Translations under genes and position numbers: made by a program
Assembly: GCF_003013405.1 (NCBI RefSeq)
Contig: NZ_PXZL01000035.1
Location: 1-53,260 of the forward strand
Direction: 5' to 3'
Origin: Brevibacillus formosus
GTDB lineage: Bacteria; Bacillota; Bacilli; Brevibacillales; Brevibacillaceae
Length of the DNA stretch: 53,260 nucleotides
In this document: positions 35,272-43,314 of the stretch, piece by piece
Layout: each line of letters opens with the position of its first letter
Position numbering within the stretch: position 1 is the stretch's first letter
The notes under the pieces: model-generated
The model's database searches: none
Told to the model about the DNA's origin: nothing
The model's input: only the letters and a program-made list of their open reading frames with translations

Positions 35272-37643
35272 TTTTTGCTCACCTTCCCTTCCACACTGAC
35301 ACTTGGAACCCCAATGTGGCGATCATCCTCAAACTGGTGGGCAAATTTGATGCGGACAATGCCGTCGCCCGAAACATAAGTAGTGGTCTTATCGCTTGTC
35401 ATGACGTTGTTCATGAATGCTTTTTCAAATGGTTCGAAAGCTTTTGTCTTCCAGTTGTAAACCTCTTTTCCAAATGTCGTATTGTCCTCTGACCAGGTGT
35501 ACAGATACAAATTGCTGATGGCAAGCTCCTGTCCTTCCTGATTCAAATTGATGTCAAAGGTAATATCCCCAGCAGGGAGTCTAAAGCCATCTCCGAAGTC
35601 ATCTACTGGAACTGAGCTGCCCGACATCGTCACATCAAATGATCCCGTCGGATAATAAATGTGTCCATCCTTGGATGGATTCACTTGCAGCGTCGAAGTG
35701 ACCATCGCAATGCTGTTGTTCTCCGTATTTTCGTTTGGTACGACAGCCTCAACAACTTGCGCATCGGTCCATCCCACGAGTTTTACCACTTCAGACGGAC
35801 CACTACGTCTGTCCAGCATGTCCAGCATTTCCACGATGAGTTGCTCACGCGTTTCTCTTTCATAGCCATTCGATTGCATGTACTGCGGCAGCGCATGCCC
35901 CATATTCATCCGATGTTGATTCCGCCTTGCTTGTTGTTGAGGGGCAAACGGCAAGTTCACTTCGATACTGCTGCCAGCCGCCAACTGTGGAAACTCTTGT
36001 ACCTGCATACCTGTCGAGATCGTCACGTCTCTTAGCGAGTACTTCGTATGGTTCGTCACGGTTCCTTTCAGTGCACCGTTCTCATACGACAGGTTCGATT
36101 CAATTTTTCCTACGTCCGATAAGGATTGCTCCGTCGCAACCTTGCGCATCGACCAAAATTCTACATCGCGGAAATCAATATGGGTCTGATCTGGCTGTAT
36201 GGAAATCCACGTTCTCGGAATTTGATCGATATAGTCTCCTTCAGTGACGGGTTGGGTTTTGCCTTCTCCCTTTATAGTCAATCGATAGTCGTCATTACTC
36301 GGTACGAATAATGCGGTTACGCTCACTGCATTCGCCTGTCCGTTGTTTTGCAGCTCAACATAACCTACCTGATGCAGCTTTACACCCACCCCCCGCTGGA
36401 TGGCACCAATCGAGAAGATTCCGATTCCCGCCAACACCGAAAGGGCAGGGACAATCACCCACATGTAGCTTTGCTTGCGGCCTCTCCGCAAAATATAGAA
36501 AAGAACTGGCCCGACAACCAGGGCATAAATTCCGAAAAATACTGCGAACCAGCCAACCTCCGGAATTTTCAAGGACGGGACGCGATCAGCAGCATCGCGA
36601 AGCGGCCATACGTTGTCGATCATGCTCCTATTTGAAGTGTTGATGAAGGAACCAAAAGCCTTTACTAATGTATCTGCCCAAAAGCGACTGTTTCCTGCCC
36701 AACTGGCCACTGGTTCCGCCGCCAAATCATAGGCGACGTACAATACCTTTCCGGCTCCCACGTTATGTACAGCCATCAGCGGAATATTTCCTTCGCTGTA
36801 CAGAACTTTCCCTGCCTTCACTGTCCCATTGCTTACAGTAAAGGGGGATGTCAGTGCAATCGGGTTGGTCTTATCCGCTTTTAAACTGTTAAGTGTCTGT
36901 ACGCTCGTCACTCCAGTCACTTCTACTGGCGACAAGTCACTCAAAACGCCTCCGGCTTTCTTGTACTGCGCTCCTCCGGCTAAAATCAGCATCCCGCCAG
37001 AATTCGTCCAATCCCGGATCGCTTTGATCTGCTGTTCATTCAATGAATCCAAAGCAAAATTGTTGATCACGAGCATATTAAGCATCTGTAGCTGTGTACC
37101 TGTCACTGGCATATTGTCTGCCTTCATCGTCAAGAGCTGGACAGGGTTATGAATGGAGCCTTTCGGCAGTACACCAAGGAAATTAGCTGTGTCAGGATTT
37201 TCTGCCAGCACGCCAATCATCAACGTATCTTCGGTGTATGAAACGCCTGTTACCGGAGTTTGCGCCATGATCTTGTTATTTTGCATCAAAGCTACAAAAG
37301 AACTGCTATCCAGCTCTGATCCAGGAACGAGAATGGTTACCTGCTTGGTCACTCCGCTTGCAATCGAAACCGGCTGATAATTGGCAACTTCGAAGCGACT
37401 GTCTCCCCGTACCCCCGTGGCGACAAAAAGATCGCCTTCGATATCCGCCCCTCCATTTCTCACCGTGACCACAACGGGAACCATCCCGACCTCCCTGTAC
37501 TTTCCTTCAATTCCGACTGTTACTCCCAGCTGAATGTTTCCCTCTGCCAATGCTGTCCCCGTTAATCCTAAAGGAACACCTGCTACCAACAGGAGGAACG
37601 CACAGAAGGCCAGGAGCCATCGCTTACACTGCGCCGTTTTCAT
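35268..37643 (-). CDS. Exported membrane protein with GATase-like domain, first gene of the VWA operon
   Basis: This ~791-residue protein has a signal peptide ending near TALA. A beta-sandwich and a GATase-1/DUF4350-like segment follow (IKAIRDWTNSGGMLILAGG), then two central helices (WFAVFFGIYALVVGPVLFYI and WVIVPALSVLAGIGIFSIGA) and a beta-rich C-terminus. The general plan recalls auxiliary proteins of ABC-2 systems such as GldG, but the similarity is only architectural. A frame opens at 37667, yet GGAGG is placed for the ATG at 37643. Its stop overlaps the ATPase GTG. Function unknown. Confidence 0.72.
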   Translation of the reverse strand: MKTAQCKRWLLAFCAFLLLVAGVPLGLTGTALAEGNIQLGVTVGIEGKYREVGMVPVVVTVRNGGADIEGDLFVATGVRGDSRFEVANYQPVSIASGVTKQVTILVPGSELDSSSFVALMQNNKIMAQTPVTGVSYTEDTLMIGVLAENPDTANFLGVLPKGSIHNPVQLLTMKADNMPVTGTQLQMLNMLVINNFALDSLNEQQIKAIRDWTNSGGMLILAGGAQYKKAGGVLSDLSPVEVTGVTSVQTLNSLKADKTNPIALTSPFTVSNGTVKAGKVLYSEGNIPLMAVHNVGAGKVLYVAYDLAAEPVASWAGNSRFWADTLVKAFGSFINTSNRSMIDNVWPLRDAADRVPSLKIPEVGWFAVFFGIYALVVGPVLFYILRRGRKQSYMWVIVPALSVLAGIGIFSIGAIQRGVGVKLHQVGYVELQNNGQANAVSVTALFVPSNDDYRLTIKGEGKTQPVTEGDYIDQIPRTWISIQPDQTHIDFRDVEFWSMRKVATEQSLSDVGKIESNLSYENGALKGTVTNHTKYSLRDVTISTGMQVQEFPQLAAGSSIEVNLPFAPQQQARRNQHRMNMGHALPQYMQSNGYERETREQLIVEMLDMLDRRSGPSEVVKLVGWTDAQVVEAVVPNENTENNSIAMVTSTLQVNPSKDGHIYYPTGSFDVTMSGSSVPVDDFGDGFRLPAGDITFDINLNQEGQELAISNLYLYTWSEDNTTFGKEVYNWKTKAFEPFEKAFMNNVMTSDKTTTYVSGDGIVRIKFAHQFEDDRHIGVPSVSVEGKVSKK

Positions 37644-37782
37644 TCGTTCAAAACCTCCACGGACCATTCTTTTATCTTCCTATCTTTTCTACTCATACAA
37701 TTATTGACGTTATTTCCATACAAATAGCTACATTTTTTTCAAAATGAAGTCTACTGGTCACTAAGTGCAGAGTGAAAAATAG

Positions 37783-37814
37783 AAAAAACGTCAGGATTGT
37801 GCTCTGACGTTTTT
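37783..37814. terminator. Terminator after the proline dehydrogenase-family gene
   Basis: AACGTCAG (37787-37794) pairs with CTGACGTT (37803-37810), flanked by A-runs and T-runs. In minus-strand reading it ends the proline dehydrogenase-family transcript. Confidence 0.9.
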
Positions 37815-37825
37815 TCGTAATCCTT

Positions 37826-38791
37826 CTATGACATGCCATACCCTACATCCTGAAGTCTCGCCGGATCAAACATATCGGCTATTGCCTGATGCACATGAGG
37901 CGGGTGCTCTGCCAATCGATGACACAAGTACAAGTACCACTCTGTCCCATACGTGAGGTACAAGCGCACCGGAACCCTCTTTTCTCGCAAAGCATGAGCC
38001 AGTTCAGGGCGAACCCCGTATAACAACTCAACCTCTACATTCGGTCGATGCAAATAGTCTCGACGGGCTAGCTCGTCTACAATCGCTTGGTCGTGCGTGG
38101 CGAGTGAGCATTCTCGCCCAGCTTGCACACACATGTCAGCCAGCTCCAGGTATCGTTCGTTCAACTCCACTGAACGCGCCAATGCGATTTCCTGGGGTTC
38201 CCTGAATGCGCCTTTGACCAAACGAATTTTTCCTGGGAGCTCTAGCACCCTTTTCACATCATCCAACGAGCGGTGCAAATGCGCTTGAATCGTAATGCCC
38301 ACATTTTCATGTCGCTGTGCCAAGCGCTCATACATGCTGATGATCGCCTCTGTTTTCGTCGATTCCTCCATACTGATCATCAAATACTGGCCACTATGAC
38401 TCGCCCGCTCCGCCAACTCGTCTACGTGGGCAAACGCCATCTCTAGATCCAATAACAAGCCGAGATGGGACAGATCAAAGGAAATCCCGACTGATGTATG
38501 TAGTTGGGAGCAATCCGCAGTTAGCGCCAGAAATTCCCGCTGCGCTTCATGAACAACCTGCAAATCCAGCGTATTTTCACCAATGTGTTCAACTGATAGA
38601 CGGTAGCCCATTTTTTCCAAGCGTTGGGCTATTTTCATTGCATCCGCACGCGTTTCGCCTGTCACATAACGTTTGGCAGCAGTCAAAAGCAATGGATATA
38701 ACAAGGGCGATGTTCTGACCACTTCCTTGATCCGTTCATCACGGGCGATTGTACGTAAAATCTCTGCGGTTCTTCTCATTTCTGGCGTCAT
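37826..38791 (-). CDS. Proline dehydrogenase-family protein
   Basis: This ~321-residue FAD TIM-barrel protein has the substrate and flavin landmarks RLVKGAFREP, CSLATHD and the C-terminal VRLYLTYGTEWYLYLCHRLAEHP region. It would oxidise L-proline to pyrroline-5-carboxylate. In the family the last motif usually has two consecutive arginines that hold the proline carboxylate; here the first is His (HR). The frame opens at 38836, but AAGGAG fits the ATG at 38791. No P5C dehydrogenase is adjacent. It is divergent from a MocR regulator, which may control it. Confidence 0.83.
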   Translation of the reverse strand: MTPEMRRTAEILRTIARDERIKEVVRTSPLLYPLLLTAAKRYVTGETRADAMKIAQRLEKMGYRLSVEHIGENTLDLQVVHEAQREFLALTADCSQLHTSVGISFDLSHLGLLLDLEMAFAHVDELAERASHSGQYLMISMEESTKTEAIISMYERLAQRHENVGITIQAHLHRSLDDVKRVLELPGKIRLVKGAFREPQEIALARSVELNERYLELADMCVQAGRECSLATHDQAIVDELARRDYLHRPNVEVELLYGVRPELAHALREKRVPVRLYLTYGTEWYLYLCHRLAEHPPHVHQAIADMFDPARLQDVGYGMS

Positions 38792-38918
38792 CTTTCTCTC
38801 TCCTTTGACAATGGCATACCTCTTCTCTTCCTTCACCCTACCATGGTACGCTTGTGTGGATTAGGTCCAGTTTCCCACTATTTTGAGAGGACCAGTTACA
38901 TAAGGAGGCTCACACGCC

Positions 38919-40349
38919 TTGCTCTGGATGACCATTGACCGAGAGAAACCCATTCCGTTAATCAGACAAATTTACTCTGAATTGCGCACAAAGATTTTGA
39001 GCGGAGAACTGACAGCTGGCTTCAAGCTTCCTTCTACCCGCAAAGTAGCCAGCGAACTGCACCTCTCTCGTAATGTAGTGTTAGAGGCGTACGAGCAGCT
39101 ATTAGCCGAGGGCTACATCGAGAGCAGACGTGGCTCTGGGTATTTTATTGCTTCCGGTATTTATTTGGAACAGCACGCTCGGGTGACAGAGACTGGGTTG
39201 CCAAAAGTGGATCAGCCCTTCAACGAAGCCGAGAGCAAGCTGATCGATTTTCGTTCCGGTATTCCTGCTCTGGAGCACTTTCCTCGCAGCCTCTGGGGCA
39301 AAACCGTCCAGCGCGTCTGTCAGGAAGCGCCGCTGTCAGTATTTGGCTATAATCGTCCCGAGGGACGCACGGAGCTGCGCACGATTTTGTGTCGCTATTT
39401 GTATCGAACGCGCGGCGTGCAATGCGAACCCGAGCAGATTATTATGACATCCGGGGCTACTCAGGCGCTCACCCTGATTGCCAACGTGCTTCTGCGCCCT
39501 GATAGTCACGTAGTCATCGAGGACCCGATCACCCACGATATCCAAAGTATTTTCACCAGGACAGGCGCTCGTTTACTGCCTGTTCCGACAGATGCCTACG
39601 GGATGGATATGGATCAGCTACCGTCATTATCTGCCCATCGCCCCCGCTTCGTATTTGTCACTCCTTCTCATCAGTTCCCGCTCGGCGGCACCATGCCCAT
39701 CCAGCGAAGACTTCAACTCATTCGTTATGCACGGGAAGCTGACTGCTACATTGTCGAGGATGATTACGACAGCGAGTTTCGCTACGATACCGCTCCCATC
39801 AGCTCCATTCAGGGGCTTGCCTCGGAGCGTGTTATCTACATCGGTTCCTTTAGCAAAATTCTTTCTCCCTGTCTACGCCAGGGATACCTCGTCCTCCCAA
39901 AAGCATTGGTAGCTTCCTATCAGCAAGCGAAATGGCTATCCGATTTGCACGCTCCTTCGATTGATCAGCTTGCCCTAGGGGTTTTTATCGAGGAGGGGCA
40001 CCTAGAGAAATACGTGAATCGCGCGAAAAAGCTGTACAAAAAACGCCGACAATGCTTGATTGATGCTCTTCAGCTGGCTTTTGGAGATCGTATGCGTATT
40101 TGGGGGGAGGCCGCTGGTCTGCATATCGTAGCTGCTTTTCCAACGGTTCGCTTCACACCTGACGTCCTGACTTCACTGGAGCAAGCCGGAGTTCGTGTCT
40201 ACCCAGTTGAGGAACACACCATTGTCAAAGACAAGCATACGGATAAAATCATTCTCGGATACGGCAATACCAATGAGGAACAGATCAAAGAAGGGGTCGA
40301 GCGGATCAAGGCTGTTTTAACGAATATTCCGCTGGAGAAAGCAAAATAA
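38919..40349 (+). CDS. MocR/PdxR-family regulator
   Basis: This 476-residue regulator has an N-terminal GntR winged helix (LPSTRKVASELHLSRNVVLEAYEQLLAEGYI) joined to a fold-type I aminotransferase domain. The PLP landmarks are present: SGATQAL, TPSHQFPLG, EDDYDSEFRYD, and the Schiff-base Lys313 in GSFSKILSP followed by LRQGY. A TTG start 10 bases after AAGGAGG is preferred to the ATG three codons later. It is divergent from the proline dehydrogenase-family gene across about 130 bases and is a candidate regulator of it. Confidence 0.88.
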   Translation: MLWMTIDREKPIPLIRQIYSELRTKILSGELTAGFKLPSTRKVASELHLSRNVVLEAYEQLLAEGYIESRRGSGYFIASGIYLEQHARVTETGLPKVDQPFNEAESKLIDFRSGIPALEHFPRSLWGKTVQRVCQEAPLSVFGYNRPEGRTELRTILCRYLYRTRGVQCEPEQIIMTSGATQALTLIANVLLRPDSHVVIEDPITHDIQSIFTRTGARLLPVPTDAYGMDMDQLPSLSAHRPRFVFVTPSHQFPLGGTMPIQRRLQLIRYAREADCYIVEDDYDSEFRYDTAPISSIQGLASERVIYIGSFSKILSPCLRQGYLVLPKALVASYQQAKWLSDLHAPSIDQLALGVFIEEGHLEKYVNRAKKLYKKRRQCLIDALQLAFGDRMRIWGEAAGLHIVAAFPTVRFTPDVLTSLEQAGVRVYPVEEHTIVKDKHTDKIILGYGNTNEEQIKEGVERIKAVLTNIPLEKAK

Positions 40350-40423
40350 CCTCAGTCAAATCTTTTGAGCGAGAATGCCTGTATCTCTTGATTCACCACG
40401 TTTTCCACCTTTTACAAAGGAAA

Positions 40424-40458
40424 GAGCCAAATCTAGAATGCTCCACAAGATTTGGCTC
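40424..40458. terminator. Hairpin terminator between MocR and the small repeat protein
   Basis: GAGCCAAATCT (40424-40434) pairs perfectly with AGATTTGGCTC (40448-40458). The T-richer side is that of the minus-strand small gene (TTTCCTTT); a plus-strand role for the MocR gene is also possible. Confidence 0.65.
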
Positions 40459-40505
40459 AAGACTATTACACTTCCGTTTTTATCTTCTGAAAAAATAGAG
40501 GATGA

Positions 40506-40709
40506 TTAACGCCAGCGACCACAGCATCTAGGATGGCAATGCCGACAGAAATCTGGACATCTGCGTCTACGATCTCGATCCCAGTCACGCCCACGATCCC
40601 AATCTCGTCCTCGATCCCAGTCTCGACCACGACCCCAATCATCTCTTTGCCATGGATAATAGGAAGACTGCCCATACGATGACTGCCATTGCCCGCTTGG
40701 ATAATTCAC
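40506..40709 (-). CDS. Small repetitive Arg/Asp/Trp and Cys/His-rich protein
   Basis: This is a 67-residue open frame. An N-terminus rich in Tyr, Gln, Ser and Trp precedes four near-identical GRDWDR units, and the C-terminus is Cys/His-rich (CPDFCRHCHPRCC). The start is a GTG with AAGGCGG upstream, and a hairpin terminator follows. Composition resembles small spore-coat or metal-binding proteins, but no family is recognised. An overlapping 69-residue frame (40466-40675) covers the same repeat; its hydrophobic product and lack of a ribosome site make it less likely. Confidence 0.5.
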   Translation of the reverse strand: MNYPSGQWQSSYGQSSYYPWQRDDWGRGRDWDRGRDWDRGRDWDRDRRRRCPDFCRHCHPRCCGRWR

Positions 40710-40865
40710 GTAACCGCCTTCTTTCCTCTTATTTTTTGTTGACTATATGTGTATATGCACGGTGACGTTTATCCGCATAGACTAATGACCTCCATATTAA
40801 ATAAAAGGGTATCTACCTATGTCCTCTATCATCGTCATTTACCTATTTTCTTTACGGACAAACAC

Positions 40866-40908
40866 CAAAAAAACCGGTATTCCTACGAACAGGAATAACC
40901 GGCTTTTT
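40866..40908 (-). terminator. Terminator of glpP
   Basis: In minus-strand reading, AGCCGGTTATTCCT (40904-40891) pairs with AGGAATACCGGTT (40884-40872) around a short loop, followed by a TTTTTTT tract. Confidence 0.93.
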
Positions 40909-40923
40909 ACAACCCTGATGCCC

Positions 40924-41478
40924 TTATGATTTCGTCCACAGTTCTCTGCGAGAAGTGGTTACAGAAGTTGCACCCGCTTGAATGGCGCGATCTACATCAT
41001 CCATTGTGCGAATAAATCCTCCAGCGATAACCGGAATTTTGGTTCGTACAGTGATTTCTTCGATCAGGTGGGGAATGATTCCTGGCAAAACCTCGACGTA
41101 ATCCGGCTTGGTTCTCTCCAGCTGAGTAAGACTGCTATCTAATGCCATCGTATCAATGAGAAAAAGTCGTTGGATGGAAATGAGTCCTTTTTTCTTGGCA
41201 GCAAGAATAGCACTGTTCCGTGTGGTGATGATACCTTCGGGCTGTGCTTCTTGCGCAAGAAACTCCATCGCATATTCATCCGACTTCAAGCCGTCAATGA
41301 GATCAGCATGGATCAGCAGTTTTTTCCCGAACGCTCTTGCCCGTTTTCCCAGTGGCTTTACTTGCGCTACATGAGCATTCAGCAAAATAATCCGCTCGTA
41401 GGAGCTTTCCATGAGTTCATCAAATTCTTTTAACGTCCGGGCTGCAGGAAGTATGACTTGATTGATCTGGTTTGCCAA
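40924..41478 (-). CDS. glpP: Glycerol-3-phosphate responsive antiterminator
   Basis: This 184-residue TIM-barrel RNA-binding protein allows transcription through leader terminators of glp genes when glycerol 3-phosphate is bound. Family landmarks are VILPAARTLKEFD, LLIHADLIDGLKSDEYAMEFL, IITTRNSAILAAKKKGL, DYVEVLPGIIPHLI and IPVIAGGFIRT. The start is a TTG eight bases after AGGGGTG, 13 bases beyond the glpD stop, so it can be cotranscribed with glpD. Its likely targets are the two leaders at 43182-43280 and 45788-45880. Confidence 0.93.
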   Translation of the reverse strand: MANQINQVILPAARTLKEFDELMESSYERIILLNAHVAQVKPLGKRARAFGKKLLIHADLIDGLKSDEYAMEFLAQEAQPEGIITTRNSAILAAKKKGLISIQRLFLIDTMALDSSLTQLERTKPDYVEVLPGIIPHLIEEITVRTKIPVIAGGFIRTMDDVDRAIQAGATSVTTSRRELWTKS

Positions 41479-41491
41479 TCACGAATCACCC

Positions 41492-43162
41492 CTATTGAAA
41501 TGTTTTCGCAAGATGATATTCCTCTTCAAACGCTTTTATTTCATGTTCTTTCCTCTCATCCGACCATTGCAGCTCATGCGCGAGCTCTTCTCCAACCAAT
41601 CGATACACAGGCTCCAGTGTATCTCTCTCGAAGAATAGTCTGCCACTGCGACGAATCAGAAAATCGCTCATGGTCATGACCATTTCTTCCTCTACAGCGT
41701 AGCGCAGTTCTGCTTTCAACAGTGCTTCGATTGGAGACACATTTTGAGCATTTTGTGACAAAAGCTCCTGGCACATCGTTACGATTTTCTCACTGTTGCT
41801 TCCATATTTCCCGACAAGAACACGAATTTGTTCCTCGGTGATTCCCCATTGGCGAAGCCGCTCTGCCTGTGCTTTTACAAATACAGGAATTTTGGCTGCG
41901 GAATCAAATTTTCCGCCAGAGAGGACGATTTTATCTGTCTGACAAGCTCCAAATGCTCTGCCCTCTTCTTCAGTCAACTGCTTGACCACCACATCGACAA
42001 TGCGCTCGGCCATCTTGCGGAAGCCCGTCAATTTTCCACCTGCGATCGTAATCAGCCCGCTTTTGGAATAAAAAATCTCGTCCTTGCGTGACAATTCGGA
42101 TGGGGACTTGCCATCTTCATGGATCAGCGGTCTGAGTCCTGCCCAGCTGGAGCTGACATCCTGTTCCGTCAGTTTCACAGATGGGAACATCTCGTTCGCG
42201 GCATTCAACACATACTCCATGTCTTCTCTCGTCACCGTTGGCCGCTCCAGCACACCTTTGTAATTCGTGTCAGTGGTACCGATATACGTACTGTTATTCC
42301 GCGGAATGGCAAACAACATGCGCCCATCGGATACATCGAAATAAACGGCCTGCTTCAATGGAAGTCTGTTATATGGCACGACCAGATGGACACCTTTTGT
42401 CAGGTGGAGGCGCTTGCCGTACAGGGAGTGATCTTTTTCTCGTAGCTGATCCACCCAAGGACCTGCTGCGTTGACGATTTTTTTGGCATGGAGGGAGTAC
42501 TCCGTACCCGTGAGCAAATCCTTCGCGCTAATTCCGATGACCTTGCCGTTTTCATAAATAAAGCCAGTGGCTTCGGTATAGTTCACGCAGAGCGCTCCGT
42601 GCGAGCTTGCTGTTTTCATGACCTCAACGGTAAGCCTTGCATCATCTGTCCGGTATTCGAAATAGAGCCCGCCGCCCTTGAGAATATCGCGGCGCAAAAG
42701 CGGTTCTGCCTCCACGGTTTTCTGTTTGTTCAGCATAATGCGTCGTTCTTTTCTTTCGACTCCAGCCAACACATCGTAAACATACAGACCAATAGAGGTT
42801 GCCAGCTTGCCATAGGTACCATTTTTCACGATTGGCAAAATCATTTTTTCAGGGATGACGATATGTGGTGCATTGCGATACAAAATGGCTCGCTCCCTGC
42901 CTACTTCCCGCACCAGTTGCACATCGCCCTGCTTCAAATAGCGCAACCCTCCGTGAACGAGCTTGGTAGAGCGACTGCTGGTGCCCGCAGCGAAGTCCTG
43001 TTTTTCCACGAGTCCAACTGTAAGTCCTCTCGCGGCTGCATCGAGGGCAATACCTGCTCCCGTCACCCCACCGCCAATTACCAAAAGATCGAGTTGTTTG
43101 TTTGCCATTTTATCCAGACAAGCCTGGCGTTGACTTGATGATAATGCATGTTGATCGTTCAT
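41492..43162 (-). CDS. glpD: Aerobic glycerol-3-phosphate dehydrogenase
   Basis: This ~556-residue FAD enzyme oxidises glycerol 3-phosphate to dihydroxyacetone phosphate and passes electrons to menaquinone at the membrane. The dinucleotide motif LLVIGGGVTGAG lies at residues 26-37, with TSSRSTKLVHGGLRYL and a C-terminal helical domain with ELRYAVEEEMVMTMSDFLIRR. The frame opens at 43264 inside the leader; the ATG at 43162 after AAAGGATGAG is the start. It has its own GlpP-type leader and promoter. Confidence 0.94.
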   Translation of the reverse strand: MNDQHALSSSQRQACLDKMANKQLDLLVIGGGVTGAGIALDAAARGLTVGLVEKQDFAAGTSSRSTKLVHGGLRYLKQGDVQLVREVGRERAILYRNAPHIVIPEKMILPIVKNGTYGKLATSIGLYVYDVLAGVERKERRIMLNKQKTVEAEPLLRRDILKGGGLYFEYRTDDARLTVEVMKTASSHGALCVNYTEATGFIYENGKVIGISAKDLLTGTEYSLHAKKIVNAAGPWVDQLREKDHSLYGKRLHLTKGVHLVVPYNRLPLKQAVYFDVSDGRMLFAIPRNNSTYIGTTDTNYKGVLERPTVTREDMEYVLNAANEMFPSVKLTEQDVSSSWAGLRPLIHEDGKSPSELSRKDEIFYSKSGLITIAGGKLTGFRKMAERIVDVVVKQLTEEEGRAFGACQTDKIVLSGGKFDSAAKIPVFVKAQAERLRQWGITEEQIRVLVGKYGSNSEKIVTMCQELLSQNAQNVSPIEALLKAELRYAVEEEMVMTMSDFLIRRSGRLFFERDTLEPVYRLVGEELAHELQWSDERKEHEIKAFEEEYHLAKTFQ

Positions 43163-43181
43163 CGTTCTTCTCATCCTTTCT

Positions 43182-43280
43182 AAAAAGAAAAAGACAGCCA
43201 ATATCCAAAAGAAGCAATGCAATCTCATTGCCCTTCTGATACTGGCTGTCTCCGTAGTCTCCACAGCATGATTAACTTAT
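43182..43280 (-). promoter_or_regulatory. GlpP antitermination leader of glpD
   Basis: On the minus strand the leader starts with TAAGTTAATCATGCTGTGGAGA (split here: TAAGTTAAT at 43280-43272, then CATGCTGTGGAGA). It ends in a large terminator: 43251-43238 pairs with 43205-43192 (14 bp, one wobble), an inner GCAATG/CATTGC stem follows, and then TTTTTCTTTTT. The start is shared with the glpF leader, which marks the GlpP-dependent site. Confidence 0.8.
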
Positions 43281-43285
43281 CTCTA

Positions 43286-43314
43286 ACTTTAGACCTCTTT
43301 TACGCAAAAATCAA
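43286..43314 (-). promoter_or_regulatory. Promoter of glpD
   Basis: TTGATT (43314-43309), a 17-base spacer and TAAAGT (43291-43286) on the minus strand. The -35 box overlaps the end of glpK. Confidence 0.55.

Noticed and set aside
40466..40675. A 69-residue open frame overlapping the GRDWDR repeat gene.
   Set aside because: It lacks a ribosome site and reads a repetitive out-of-frame product; the 40506-40709 frame has better start signals and a coherent composition.
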